This document shows positions 42,984-51,769 of a DNA stretch of 64,000 nt, piece after piece. The translations under genes were made by a program, and so were the position numbers. Location: positions 9,114,001 to 9,178,000 of the forward strand of contig NZ_JADBEK010000001.1 in assembly GCF_014873145.1 (NCBI RefSeq), given 5' to 3'. The stretch is from Nonomuraea angiospora. Lineage in GTDB: Bacteria; Actinomycetota; Actinomycetes; Streptosporangiales; Streptosporangiaceae. Numbering within the stretch: position 1 is the first letter of the stretch; every line of letters begins with the position of its first letter. The notes below the pieces were generated by a model. That model made no database searches and had not been told where the DNA came from. It saw only the letters and a list, made by a program, of their open reading frames with translations.

Positions 42984-43843
42984 CGGCCGAGCACGAACGA
43001 GATGCCCGCGGCCGCCGCGTCCGCCAGCGTGAACGCCACCCGCGACACGATCGCCACCGCGAGCGCCGCCGGGGTGCCGATGAGCGGCGCGAGCACCAGC
43101 ACCAGCGCGCCCTCCCTGACCCCGACCCCCGCGGGCACGACGATGGTGAGGATCCCGGTGGCCCACGCGAACGCGTATGCCCCGGTCGCGACGAGGTAGA
43201 GGTCGGAGCGGCCGGAGAGCAGCCAGATGTGCAGGCCGTACACGAACCAGCCGAGCGCGGTCCACGCCACCGCGACGACCACGGTACGGCCGGGCAGCAC
43301 GCTCTCCAGCGGCTCCTTGCGCGCGACCCGCAGCGCCAGGTTGAGACCCCAGGTGAGCACCTTGGGATGCAGGCACACGATGATCACCGGCACGAGCAGC
43401 ACGAGGTACCAGGCCTTGCGCACCGCCTCCAGCGAGCCCAGCGTCGCGGCGGCGATCGAGACGGCGACGCCGAGGTTGATCACCAGGCTCAGCGAGATCG
43501 TCGCGAACGTGCGCCGCGGCGGGCTGCCGTGGTCGCGCCCGAGGTCCATCATCGCCGCGTACGCCCACACGGCGCCCGGGATGTACTTGCCCAGCTGGCC
43601 CACGAACATGATCCGCCCCGCGATCCGCAGCGGCACCCGCGTGCCGAGCCCCGCCAGGATCTCCCGCCAGGCCACCAGGACGCAGAACTGGCCGAGCAGC
43701 ACCGCCGCGAACGCCCCGAGCACCGCCCACGGCGACATCGCGGCCACGGCCCCGGTGGTCTCGTCCCAGTTCGTGGCCAGTCCGTAGCCCAGGAAGGCGA
43801 GGGCGATCAGAGCGAGTACGACGCGCAGCAGGCGACGGAGCAT
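42884..43843 (-). CDS. UPF0104/LPG_synthase_TM membrane protein, copy 1
   Basis: 319 residues with about eight helices. The family signature is RIMFVGQLGKYIPGAVWAYAAMMDLGRDHG, and near the C-terminus ILTIVVPAGVGVREGALVLVLAPLIG. The domain is the flippase-like membrane part of MprF without the synthase half; relatives (AglD-type) act in glycolipid transport or transfer. The last 33 codons overlap the GT4 gene on the other strand and read as a polar, unconserved tail. A clear relative with the same signature lies on the opposite strand at 44769, with a methyltransferase gene between. Confidence 0.86.
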   Translation of the reverse strand: MLRRLLRVVLALIALAFLGYGLATNWDETTGAVAAMSPWAVLGAFAAVLLGQFCVLVAWREILAGLGTRVPLRIAGRIMFVGQLGKYIPGAVWAYAAMMDLGRDHGSPPRRTFATISLSLVINLGVAVSIAAATLGSLEAVRKAWYLVLLVPVIIVCLHPKVLTWGLNLALRVARKEPLESVLPGRTVVVAVAWTALGWFVYGLHIWLLSGRSDLYLVATGAYAFAWATGILTIVVPAGVGVREGALVLVLAPLIGTPAALAVAIVSRVAFTLADAAAAGISFVLGRQAASSAPAYADQNGSGSTALTPDRNLSGSPEA

Positions 43844-43944
43844 TCGCTCAGGCTACGCGTGCTCCGCCGGGCAGGCCAGACGGCGGCGCGAGCGCGAGCC
43901 GCACCGGCTTCGTACCCATGCCCATTTGGGTACTGTGGGTCCTC

Positions 43945-44772
43945 GTGGGTAAGCAACGGGTCGCGCAGCTCGAATACTCGGAGTTCCAGTCCGCCATGCT
44001 CGACGAGGGCAAACGGCGGCGGAAGGCTGCGAAGATCATCGCGGTGCTCGAGCACTTCCGCGGGCCGCTGGGCGGGCTGACGGTGGGCGACGTGGGCTGC
44101 TCCGCGGGGTTCATCGCCGACGAGCTCGCGCTGGCCGGGGCGAAGCACACGCTGGGCATCGACATCGACGTGCCGGGGCTGCGCAAGGCGGCCGACCGGT
44201 TCGGCGAGCGGGTGGCGTTCGTGTGCGGTGACGGCACCGCGCTGCCGTTCCCCGACGGGTCGATCGACGTGCTGGTCTTCAACCACATCTACGAGCACGT
44301 GGTCGACCCCGACGCCGTGGTGGCCGAGATGCACCGGGTGCTGTCCGACGACGGCGTCCTCTACCTGGGGCTGGGCAACCGGCTCGGCGTCATGGAGCCC
44401 CACTACAAGCTGCCGTTCCTGTCCTACCTGCCGCCGGCGCTGGCCGATCGCTACGTGCGGGCGTTCGGGCGGGCCGACCACTACTACGAGCGGTTCAGGA
44501 CGCGGCGCGGGCTGCGCAGGATGCTGCGGGCCTTCCACGTGTGGGACTACACCTTCCCCGTGCTGGCCACGCCGGGCCGGTTCGCGGGGGGCGAGCTGTT
44601 CCCGGGCGCGCTGGGGCGGATCGCGCAGACCGTGCTGGCCCGCATGCCCCGTGAGCTGCTCAGGCTGCTGCTGCCCCTGGTCCCCACCTACCTGTGGGTG
44701 GCCACCAAGACGCCGCGGCGGCCCGCGGGCGCGGCGCTGCCGCAGCCGCCCGAGCGGGTCCGCCCGCTGTGA
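43945..44772 (+). CDS. class I SAM-dependent methyltransferase
   Basis: 275 residues. The SAM-binding loop is VGDVGCSAGFIADELALAGA (about 49-68), followed by GIDIDVPGLRKAADRFG, CGDGTALPFPDGSIDVLVFNHIYEHVVDP and EMHRVLSDDGVLYLGLGNRLG, a methyltransf_11-type set. The long C-terminal part (HYKLPFLSYLPPALADRYVRAFG) is membrane-associating. Methyl-capping or sugar O-methylation would fit the location between glycosyltransferases. GTG at 43945 is preferred because TACTGT lies at 43931-43936, eight bases before it, as for a leaderless start; the frame is open to 43918. The next gene overlaps as GTGA. Confidence 0.87.
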   Translation: MGKQRVAQLEYSEFQSAMLDEGKRRRKAAKIIAVLEHFRGPLGGLTVGDVGCSAGFIADELALAGAKHTLGIDIDVPGLRKAADRFGERVAFVCGDGTALPFPDGSIDVLVFNHIYEHVVDPDAVVAEMHRVLSDDGVLYLGLGNRLGVMEPHYKLPFLSYLPPALADRYVRAFGRADHYYERFRTRRGLRRMLRAFHVWDYTFPVLATPGRFAGGELFPGALGRIAQTVLARMPRELLRLLLPLVPTYLWVATKTPRRPAGAALPQPPERVRPL

Positions 44773-45689
44773 GCCGGGGCACCGCCGTGGAGCAGCCTGA
44801 GAGCGCGGAGGCCGCCCCGCGGCGCTCGCCGGTCCGCAGGCTCGTCCGGTACGGCTTCCTGGCCGTCGCGCTCGGCTTCGGCGCCTACGCCGTGGCCAAG
44901 CAGTGGGACGCCGTGGTGGCCGGGTTCGCCCGGCTGTCGTGGGCGGCGCTGGCCGGGTCGCTGGTCGCCGTGGTCGCCGCGCTGCTCGGCGCCATGCTCA
45001 CCTGGCGCACCCTCCTGGCCGACCTCGGCTCCCCGCTGCCGCTGAGGCCCGCCGCCAGGGTCTTCTTCGTGGGCCAGCTCGGCAAATACATCCCCGGCGC
45101 CGTCTGGCCGGTGATCGCCCAGATGGAGATGGGCCGCGACCTCGGCGTGCCGCGCTCGCGCAGCGCGGCGGCGTTCTTTCTGATGATGCCCATCCAGCTG
45201 GCCACGGGCCTGCTCGTCACGCTGGTCACGCTCGGCTGGGACCGCTACGGCTGGCTGCTGCTGTTCATCCCGCTGCTGCTGGTCCTGCTGGAGCCCAAGG
45301 TCATCAACGCCGTGATCGGCTACGCCCTGCGCAAGATGAAGCGGGAGCCGCTCGAACGCCCGCTCACCCGGCGCGGCATGCTCACCGCCCTCGGCTGGGC
45401 GCTGGCCGGCTGGCTCTGCTACGGCGCGCACCTCTACTTCATCGCCCCCCAGGGCGGCGTGCTCTTCGCCGTCGGGGCCTTCGCGGTGTCGTGGTGCCTG
45501 GGCATCCTGACCTTCGTGGTCCCGGCGGGCGCGGGCGTGCGGGAGGTCGCGATGGTCGCGGTGCTGGCGCCTCACGTGGACGGCGGCGCGGCGATCGCGG
45601 TGGCGCTTTCGTCCCGCATTGTCATCATTCTTGGGGACCTGATCTGCGCCGGTATGGCCGGAATCGCAGCGCGTCGCAACTCCGTGTGA
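44769..45689 (+). CDS. UPF0104/LPG_synthase_TM membrane protein, copy 2
   Basis: 306 residues, about eight helices, with RVFFVGQLGKYIPGAVWPVIAQMEMGRDLGVPRSR and ILTFVVPAGAGVREVAMVAVLAPHV, both nearly the same as in the minus-strand copy at 42884. GTG start overlapping the methyltransferase stop (GTGA), so the two are translationally coupled. Likely role is transport or transfer of a polyprenyl- or lipid-linked sugar intermediate, inferred from the family. No soluble aminoacyl-transfer domain is present, so it is not a lysyl-phosphatidylglycerol synthase. Confidence 0.87.
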   Translation: MSRGTAVEQPESAEAAPRRSPVRRLVRYGFLAVALGFGAYAVAKQWDAVVAGFARLSWAALAGSLVAVVAALLGAMLTWRTLLADLGSPLPLRPAARVFFVGQLGKYIPGAVWPVIAQMEMGRDLGVPRSRSAAAFFLMMPIQLATGLLVTLVTLGWDRYGWLLLFIPLLLVLLEPKVINAVIGYALRKMKREPLERPLTRRGMLTALGWALAGWLCYGAHLYFIAPQGGVLFAVGAFAVSWCLGILTFVVPAGAGVREVAMVAVLAPHVDGGAAIAVALSSRIVIILGDLICAGMAGIAARRNSV

Positions 45690-45782
45690 TTTGACCGGCG
45701 ATTTAGGGGAGGCTGGTCATAAGCTGAACTTCAGAGGGGGACGTCCGTCCCACGTTGGTCTTGAGGGGAGAAGATCTACGTA

Positions 45783-46898
45783 ATGCCTCGAGTGCTCGTC
45801 GACGCGGCGGCGGTCCCCGCGGACCGTGGCGCGTTGATCAGATATGTGGACGGGCTCGTGGCCGCGCTCGACCGGGCCGGCGCGGACCTCGCCGTGGTCT
45901 GCCAGCGATCGGAGGCCGAGCGCTACCGGAGCCTCGCGCCCTCGGCCCTGGTCCTGCCGGGGCCCGTGGCGATCTCCAACCGGGCCGCCCGGCTCGCCTG
46001 GGAACAGTCCGGCCTGCCGCTGCTCGCCCGCCAGGCGGGGGCGGACGTGATCCACGCCCCCTACTACTCCATCCCGCTCGGCTCGGGCCTGCCGACCGTG
46101 GTGACGATCCACGACGCCACCTGGTTCACCGAGCCCGACCAGCACGGTCCGCGGGCGTCGTTCTTCCGCTCCGCCACCCGCACGGCCGTGCGCCACGCCC
46201 GGCGGGTGATCGTGCCCTCCAAGGCGACCAGGGACGAGCTCGTCCGCGTGCTCGCCGCCGACCCCACCCGCATCGACGTCGCCTACCACGGGGTGGACCT
46301 GGGGCAGTTCCACCCGCCGAGCGAGGACGAGATCCGCCGGGTCGCGCTGCGGTGCGGGCTGCACGGCCAGCCCTACGTGGCGTTCCTGGGCGCGCTCGAC
46401 CCCCGTAAGAACGTTCCCAACCTCATCCGCGGCTTCGCCGCCGCCGCGAAGCGCCTGGACACGCCGCCCGCGCTGGTGATCGGCGGAGGGGTCCACGAGG
46501 ACGACGTCGACGCCGCCTGCCGGGAGGTGGAGGCCACGGTCAGGGTGATCCGGCCCGGCTACCTGCGCGCGCCCGACCTGCCCGGGTTCCTGGGCGGGGC
46601 GCTCGTGGTGGCCTTCCCCTCGCGCGGCGAGGGGTTCGGGCTGCCGGTGCTGGAGGCCATGGCCTGCGGGGCGCCGGTCCTGACGACGGATCGCACGTCG
46701 CTGCCGGAGGTCGGCGGCGACGCCGTGGCCTACACCGAGCCGGACGCCGACAGCATCGCCGCGGCGCTCGGACACCTGCTGGGCTCCTCCGCCCGCAGGG
46801 AGCAACTGCGGGAGGCGGGGCTGGCGAGAGCACGCGAGTTCACCTGGGACGCCTCGGCCGAGGCGCATCTCAGCTCTTATCAACGCGCGATCGAATAG
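45783..46898 (+). CDS. GT4 family glycosyltransferase (mannosyltransferase-like)
   Basis: 371 residues, GT-B fold. The N-terminal domain has GADVIHAPYYSIPLGSGLPTVVTIHDATWFTEP and ARRVIVPSKATRDEL. The C-terminal donor domain has YVAFLGALDPRKNVPNLIRGFA, RVIRPGYLRAPDLPGFLGGALVVAFPSRGEGFGLPVLEAMACGAPVLTTDRTSLPEV; the E-G-F-G-L-P-x-L-E segment carries the two catalytic-site glutamates of retaining GT4 enzymes. GDP-mannose is a likely donor because the next gene, 20 bp downstream, is a ManB-type pyrophosphorylase. GGGGAGAAG precedes the ATG. Confidence 0.88.
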   Translation: MPRVLVDAAAVPADRGALIRYVDGLVAALDRAGADLAVVCQRSEAERYRSLAPSALVLPGPVAISNRAARLAWEQSGLPLLARQAGADVIHAPYYSIPLGSGLPTVVTIHDATWFTEPDQHGPRASFFRSATRTAVRHARRVIVPSKATRDELVRVLAADPTRIDVAYHGVDLGQFHPPSEDEIRRVALRCGLHGQPYVAFLGALDPRKNVPNLIRGFAAAAKRLDTPPALVIGGGVHEDDVDAACREVEATVRVIRPGYLRAPDLPGFLGGALVVAFPSRGEGFGLPVLEAMACGAPVLTTDRTSLPEVGGDAVAYTEPDADSIAAALGHLLGSSARREQLREAGLARAREFTWDASAEAHLSSYQRAIE

Positions 46899-46918
46899 TT
46901 CGGTAACCTCACGGAGTG

Positions 46919-48010
46919 ATGGAGAGCTCTTTGCCAGACCTCGAGGCGATCCTCCTGGTCGGGGGGCAGGGCACGCGCCTGCGTCCGCTGACACTGGGCA
47001 CGCCGAAACCGCTGCTGCCGACCGCCGGAGTGCCGTTCCTGGCTCACCAACTCGCCCGGGCGCGATCTTTCGGCGTCCGCCGGATCGTGTTCGCGACCTC
47101 CTACAAGGCCTCGATGTTCGAGCCCGCCTTCGGCGACGGGTCGGCGTTCGGGCTCTCCCTCGAATACATCACCGAGGAGACGCCGCTGGGCACCGGCGGC
47201 GCGATCCGCAACGCCGCCGAAGCCCTCACGGCGGGGCCGTCCGACCCGGTGCTCATCCTCAACGGGGACATCCTCTCCGGCCACGACATCGGCGATCAGG
47301 TGCGCACCCACCTCGCACGACATGCCGCTGTAACGCTCCATTTGACAGAAGTCGACGATCCCTCCCGGTTCGGATGCGTCCCGACCGATGAGACCGGGCG
47401 GGTGACGGCCTTCCTGGAGAAGACCCCCAACCCGGTCACCAACCGGATCAACGCCGGCTGCTACGTCTTCACCCGGTCGGTGATCGACTCGATCCCCCGC
47501 GACGAGATCGTGTCCGTGGAGCGGGAGACGTTCCCCGGGCTGATCGAGGCGGGCGAGCTGGTGCTGGGCTACGCCGACCGCACCTACTGGCTCGACGTCG
47601 GCACGCCGGCGGCCTTCGTGCGGGGCTCGCGCGACCTGGTGCTGGGCCGGGTCGCCTCGCCCGCGCTGCCCGGGCCGACCGGGGAGTTCCTCGCGCTGGA
47701 AGGGGCTCAGGTCTCGCCGGAGGCCAAGGTGCAGGGCGGCACGGCGGTCGGCGCGCGGGTCGTGGTCGAGGCCGGGGCGACCGTGGTGGGCTCGGTGCTG
47801 AGCGACGACTGCGTCATCGAGGCGGGCGCCTCCGTGACGGACTCCGTGGTGGGCCGGGGCGCGCGGGTCTGCGCGGGCACGGTGGTGTGCGACGCGGTGA
47901 TCGGCGACGGCGCCATCGTGGGGCCGGGCAACGAGCTGCAGAACGGCGTGCGCATCTGGCCGGGTGTGGAGCTGCCCGAGCGCGCGCTGCGCTATTCGAG
48001 CGACGTCTGA
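46919..48010 (+). CDS. ManB/ManC-like nucleotidylyltransferase (probable mannose-1-phosphate guanylyltransferase)
   Basis: 363 residues. NTP-transferase domain with LLVGGQGTRLRPLTLGTPKPLLPTAGVPF, ETPLGTGGAIRNAAE, LNGDIL and a Lys-containing EKTPNPVTNRINAGCYVF. A C-terminal left-handed beta-helix (about 245-350) has hexapeptide repeats such as VSPEAKVQGGTAVGARVVVEAG. It is close to M. tuberculosis Rv3264c, which makes GDP-mannose. That gene lies near whiB2-fbiA-fbiB in mycobacteria; here fbiA is 7.6 kb to the right. Starts at 46916 (GTG) and 46931 (TTG, with GGAGAG five bases before) are also possible. Confidence 0.88.
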   Translation: MESSLPDLEAILLVGGQGTRLRPLTLGTPKPLLPTAGVPFLAHQLARARSFGVRRIVFATSYKASMFEPAFGDGSAFGLSLEYITEETPLGTGGAIRNAAEALTAGPSDPVLILNGDILSGHDIGDQVRTHLARHAAVTLHLTEVDDPSRFGCVPTDETGRVTAFLEKTPNPVTNRINAGCYVFTRSVIDSIPRDEIVSVERETFPGLIEAGELVLGYADRTYWLDVGTPAAFVRGSRDLVLGRVASPALPGPTGEFLALEGAQVSPEAKVQGGTAVGARVVVEAGATVVGSVLSDDCVIEAGASVTDSVVGRGARVCAGTVVCDAVIGDGAIVGPGNELQNGVRIWPGVELPERALRYSSDV

Positions 48011-48062
48011 GCCCCCCTCCTCGCTCCCGCGGCCCGGTCACGGGCAGCGGGGAGGTGGGGGC
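48011..48062 (+). terminator. nested GC-rich hairpin after the nucleotidylyltransferase gene
   Basis: GCCCCC at 48011-48016 pairs with GGGGGC at 48057-48062, and CCTC with GAGG inside it; an inner hairpin GCCCG/CGGGC is at 48032-48045. It begins at the base after the stop codon. No T-run, so it is a probable but weak terminator. Confidence 0.4.
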
Positions 48063-48073
48063 AGACTGGACGG

Positions 48074-48970
48074 GTGAGGGAGCGCAGGTGGGTGCCCGAC
48101 GGGCCGCTGGACGTGGGGCTGGCGTTGCAGCCGCACAAGCGCGGCGGCGGGGATCCCACCTGGCGGCAGGGCGCTGACGGGTCCGTGTGGCGCACGTCCA
48201 GGACGCCCGCCGGGCCGTGCACGCTGCGGGTGAGCGTCACGGCCGGGTGCGTGCACGGGCAGGCGTGGGGGCCGGGGGCGGACTGGGCGCTGGAGACGCT
48301 GCCCGCGCTGTTGGGGGCATTTGATGATGCTTCCGGTTTTGTCGCCAAACATGAGGTTTTGGCAGAGGTTGTCAGGAAAAATCCGGGTTTGCGGATCGGG
48401 CGGACCGGGCGGGTCATGGAGGCCCTCGTACCGGCCGTGCTCGAACAGAAGGTGGTCGGGCAGGAGGCGTGGCGGGCCTGGCGGTGGCTGCTCGGCCGCT
48501 ACGGCGAGCCCGCGCCCGGACCCGCGCCCGAGGGGATGCGGGTCGTGCCCGAGCCCGTGGTGTGGCGGCAGATCCCCAGCTGGCACTGGCACCGCGCGGG
48601 AGCGGAGGCCGTGCGTGCCAGGACGATCGCGAACGCCGCCTGGCACGCCGACAAGCTGGAGGCCGCCGCGAGCACCGAGGAACTCGACCGGCTGCTGCGG
48701 GCGCTGCCCGGGATCGGGGTGTGGACCTCGGCCGAGGTGCGCCAGCGGGCGATGGGCGACCCGGACGCGGTGAGCGTCGGCGACTTCCATCTGGCCAAGC
48801 TCGTCGGTTACGCGCTGGCCGGGGAGAAGACCGACGACCCCGGGATGTTGCGGCTGCTGGAGCCGTACGAGGGGCATCGGCACCGCGCCGCGCTGCTGGT
48901 CTGGCTCACCGGTCTGCGCCCGCCCGCGCGCGGGCCCCGGATGGCCGCGCGCGACTACCGGTCCTTCTGA
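48074..48970 (+). CDS. DNA-3-methyladenine glycosylase 2 (AlkA/HhH-GPD) family protein
   Basis: 298 residues. Base-excision repair glycosylase that removes alkylated purines. The helix-hairpin-helix is LPGIGVWTSAEVRQ (211-224), followed by the catalytic aspartate D237 in AVSVGDFH. The preceding VMEALVPAVLEQKVVGQEAWRAW is the family's conserved helix. The N-terminal 110 residues form an AlkA_N-like beta-domain. No iron-sulphur cluster cysteines are visible, which fits AlkA rather than MutY/Nth. GTG start at 48074 has no clear ribosome site. It stands alone before fbiC. Confidence 0.9.
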   Translation: MRERRWVPDGPLDVGLALQPHKRGGGDPTWRQGADGSVWRTSRTPAGPCTLRVSVTAGCVHGQAWGPGADWALETLPALLGAFDDASGFVAKHEVLAEVVRKNPGLRIGRTGRVMEALVPAVLEQKVVGQEAWRAWRWLLGRYGEPAPGPAPEGMRVVPEPVVWRQIPSWHWHRAGAEAVRARTIANAAWHADKLEAAASTEELDRLLRALPGIGVWTSAEVRQRAMGDPDAVSVGDFHLAKLVGYALAGEKTDDPGMLRLLEPYEGHRHRAALLVWLTGLRPPARGPRMAARDYRSF

Positions 48971-49024
48971 CCCGCCGGGCCCCTGGGTGCGGGCGGCGAA
49001 CTCAGCCGTCGGTACTGTGCCCGT

Positions 49025-51688
49025 ATGAGTCTCGTCAGTGATTCCGCGCTCCGCCGGGCCCTCGCGCGTGCCCGCGACGGCAAGGCCCTCGACGTCACGG
49101 AGGTGACCGTCCTCCTGCACGCCCGGGGCGAACACCTCGACGCCCTGCTCGAACATGCCTCCCGCGTACGTGACGCCGGGCTGCGGGCGGTCGGCCGCGA
49201 AGGGATCATCACGTATAGCAGGAAAGTGTTCATCCCGTTGACCCGGCTCTGCCGGGACCGTTGTGGCTACTGCACCTTCGCGACCGCGCCGCACAAGCTG
49301 CCCGCCCCGTTCCTGAGCCCTGACGAGGTGCTGGAGATCGCCCGGCAGGGGGCGGCCATGGGGTGCAAGGAGGCGCTGTTCACGCTGGGGGACCGGCCTG
49401 AGGACCGCTGGCACCAGGCGCGCTCGTGGCTCGACGCGCACGGCTATGACGACACCCTTTCCTACGTGCGGGCCATGGCGATCAGGGTGCTGGAGGAGAC
49501 CGGGCTGCTGCCGCACCTCAACCCGGGGGTGCTGACCTGGCGTGACCTGCAGCGGCTCAAGCCCGTCGCGCCGTCCATGGGGATGATGCTGGAGACGACG
49601 TCGCGGCGGCTGTTCGAGGAGAAGGGGGAGGCCCACTACGGGTCGCCGGACAAGGACCCGGCCGTCCGCCTGCGCGTCCTGGAGGACGCCGGACGGACGA
49701 ACGTGCCCTTCACCACCGGGATCCTGATCGGCATCGGCGAGACCGTCGAGGACCGGGCCGAGTCGATCTTCGCGATCCGGCGGGTGGCGCGCGAGTACGG
49801 CGGGATCCAGGAGGTCATCGTCCAGAACTTCCGCGCCAAGCCCGACACGGCGATGCGGGGGCTGCCGGACGCGTCCCTGGAGGAGCTGGCGGCCACGATC
49901 GCGGTCGCGCGGCTCGTGCTCGGGCCCCGGGTCCGCATCCAGGCCCCGCCCAACCTGGTGGACTCCGAGTACGCGCTGATGATCCGGGCGGGGATCGACG
50001 ACTGGGGCGGGGTGTCGCCGCTCACGCCCGACCACGTGAACCCCGAACGGCCCTGGCCGCAGATCTCCCTCCTGGAGGACCGGACCGCCGAGTCCGGGTT
50101 CCAGCTCCGGGAGCGGCTGACGATCTATCCCGAGTACGTGCTGGCCGGGGAGCCGTGGCTCGACCCCCGGCTCTTCGCCCACGTGGCCGCCCTGGCGGAT
50201 CCCGTCACGGGGCTCGCCCGGCCTGACGCCGAGCTGCGGGGGTTGCCGTGGCAGGAGCCGGACGGCGGGTTCGCGTCGGCGGGGCGGGTCGATCTGCACG
50301 TGGAGGTTGACACGTCGGGGCGCACGCACGATCGGCGGGACGACTTCGACCACGTCTACGGCGACTGGACCGCCCTCCGCGACCGCCTCACCCCACCCTC
50401 CTCCACCCCCGCGCCGTCGCCCACCGCGTCGTCGGAGGGCGAGGCGGCGGGCGGCGTGGCGGCGGGCGGCGCTTCGGACGGCGCCTCGCTCACCGGCGCC
50501 GGTGCGGTGGGTGGTGGGACGCCCGGGGAGGTACGGCGGGCGTTGCGGAGGGCGGCGGCCGATCCGGGTGGGTTGAGTGACGCCGAGGCCGTCGCGTTGC
50601 TGGCCGCCGAAGGCGAGGCGCTGGACGAGCTGGCCGCCATCGCCGACGACCTCCGCCGGCAGGCCGTGGGCGACGAGGTCACCTACGTCGTCAACAGGAA
50701 CATCAACTTCACCAACGTGTGCTACACCGGCTGCCGCTTCTGCGCCTTCGCCCAGCGCAGGACGGACGCCGACGCGTACACCCTGAGCCTGGACCAGGTG
50801 GCGGACCGGGCGCAGGAGGGGTGGGACGCGGGCGCGACCGAGGTGTGCATGCAGGGCGGCATCCACCCCGACCTCCCCGGCACCGCGTACTTCGACCTGG
50901 CCAAGGCGGTCAAGGAGCGGACGCCCGGGATGCACGTGCACGCGTTCTCCCCGATGGAGGTCATCAACGGGGCCAGCCGCACCGACATGTCCATCCAGGC
51001 GTGGCTGGAGGCGGCCAAGGAGGCCGGGGTCGACTCGCTGCCCGGGACGGCGGCCGAGATCCTGGACGACGACGTCAGATGGGTGCTGACCAAGGGGAAG
51101 CTGCCCGCGAAGGAGTGGGTGGAGGTCATCACGACGGCCCACAAGGTGGGCATCCCGACCACGTCCACCATGATGTACGGGCACGTCGACAACCACTTGC
51201 ACTGGGTCAGGCACATCAAGCTGATCCGCAGCCTCCAGGAGCGGACCGGCGGGTTCTCCGAGTTCGTGCTGCTGCCGTTCGTGCACACCAGCGCCCCCAT
51301 CTACCTGGCCGGCGTCGCCCGCCCGGGCCCCACGGCGCAGGAGAACCGGGCCGTGCACGCGCTCGCCAGGATCCTCCTGCACGGCGCGATCAAGAACATC
51401 CAGTGCTCCTGGGTGAAGCTCCGTGACGACCTGTGCCGCCAGGTGCTCCAGGGCGGCGTGAACGACCTCGGCGGCACCCTCATGGAGGAGACCATCAGCC
51501 GCATGGCCGGCTCGGAGAACGGCTCGTACAAGACGATCAGCGAGCTGCGCGAGATGGTCGAGGTCACCGGCAGGCCGGTCAGGCAGCGCACCACCGAGTA
51601 CGGCGTCCCTACGGACGAACGGCTCGCGGCGTCCGAGGCCAGCGACGGCGTGTGCAAGAGCGTCAGGAGGGTCCTGCCGATGGCGTAG
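49025..51688 (+). CDS. fbiC: bifunctional FO synthase (CofG/CofH fusion)
   Basis: 887 residues. Two radical-SAM domains make FO (7,8-didemethyl-8-hydroxy-5-deazariboflavin) from tyrosine and the flavin precursor 5-amino-6-ribitylaminouracil, the chromophore of F420. The CofG half has its cluster cysteines C76, C80 and C83 (LCRDRCGYC); the CofH half has C566, C570 and C573 (VCYTGCRFC). A Gly/Ala/Ser linker of about 50 residues (centred on 475) joins them and is longer than expected. The fused form is the actinobacterial type. The start ATG at 49025 follows the glycosylase by 54 bp. It is separated from fbiA-fbiB by the VWA and LPMO genes. Confidence 0.96.
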   Translation: MSLVSDSALRRALARARDGKALDVTEVTVLLHARGEHLDALLEHASRVRDAGLRAVGREGIITYSRKVFIPLTRLCRDRCGYCTFATAPHKLPAPFLSPDEVLEIARQGAAMGCKEALFTLGDRPEDRWHQARSWLDAHGYDDTLSYVRAMAIRVLEETGLLPHLNPGVLTWRDLQRLKPVAPSMGMMLETTSRRLFEEKGEAHYGSPDKDPAVRLRVLEDAGRTNVPFTTGILIGIGETVEDRAESIFAIRRVAREYGGIQEVIVQNFRAKPDTAMRGLPDASLEELAATIAVARLVLGPRVRIQAPPNLVDSEYALMIRAGIDDWGGVSPLTPDHVNPERPWPQISLLEDRTAESGFQLRERLTIYPEYVLAGEPWLDPRLFAHVAALADPVTGLARPDAELRGLPWQEPDGGFASAGRVDLHVEVDTSGRTHDRRDDFDHVYGDWTALRDRLTPPSSTPAPSPTASSEGEAAGGVAAGGASDGASLTGAGAVGGGTPGEVRRALRRAAADPGGLSDAEAVALLAAEGEALDELAAIADDLRRQAVGDEVTYVVNRNINFTNVCYTGCRFCAFAQRRTDADAYTLSLDQVADRAQEGWDAGATEVCMQGGIHPDLPGTAYFDLAKAVKERTPGMHVHAFSPMEVINGASRTDMSIQAWLEAAKEAGVDSLPGTAAEILDDDVRWVLTKGKLPAKEWVEVITTAHKVGIPTTSTMMYGHVDNHLHWVRHIKLIRSLQERTGGFSEFVLLPFVHTSAPIYLAGVARPGPTAQENRAVHALARILLHGAIKNIQCSWVKLRDDLCRQVLQGGVNDLGGTLMEETISRMAGSENGSYKTISELREMVEVTGRPVRQRTTEYGVPTDERLAASEASDGVCKSVRRVLPMA

Positions 51689-51769
51689 TTGTAACATGTT
51701 CTAACAAGGCTTGCGCGCGCCATGGGAGGCGCTGGAAGAATCATCACTCCCCTGGGAGAGAGGTTCACC

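Noticed and set aside
40998..43730. A 910-codon minus-strand frame across the GT2 and GT4 genes
   Set aside because: Same reason: it overlaps three genes with conserved motifs and has none itself.
42884..45689. Lysyl-phosphatidylglycerol synthases (MprF)
   Set aside because: Both proteins have only the membrane half; the soluble aminoacyl-transfer domain is missing.
48038..51697. A 1219-codon open frame on the minus strand opposite fbiC
   Set aside because: It is antisense to a clear two-domain enzyme and rich in Arg, Gly, Pro, His with no motif; such frames are common in high-GC DNA because stops are rare opposite third-position G/C.
51691..51702. LexA box before the VWA protein
   Set aside because: TAACATGTTCTA contains only the short palindrome AACATGTT and does not match the actinobacterial SOS box closely.
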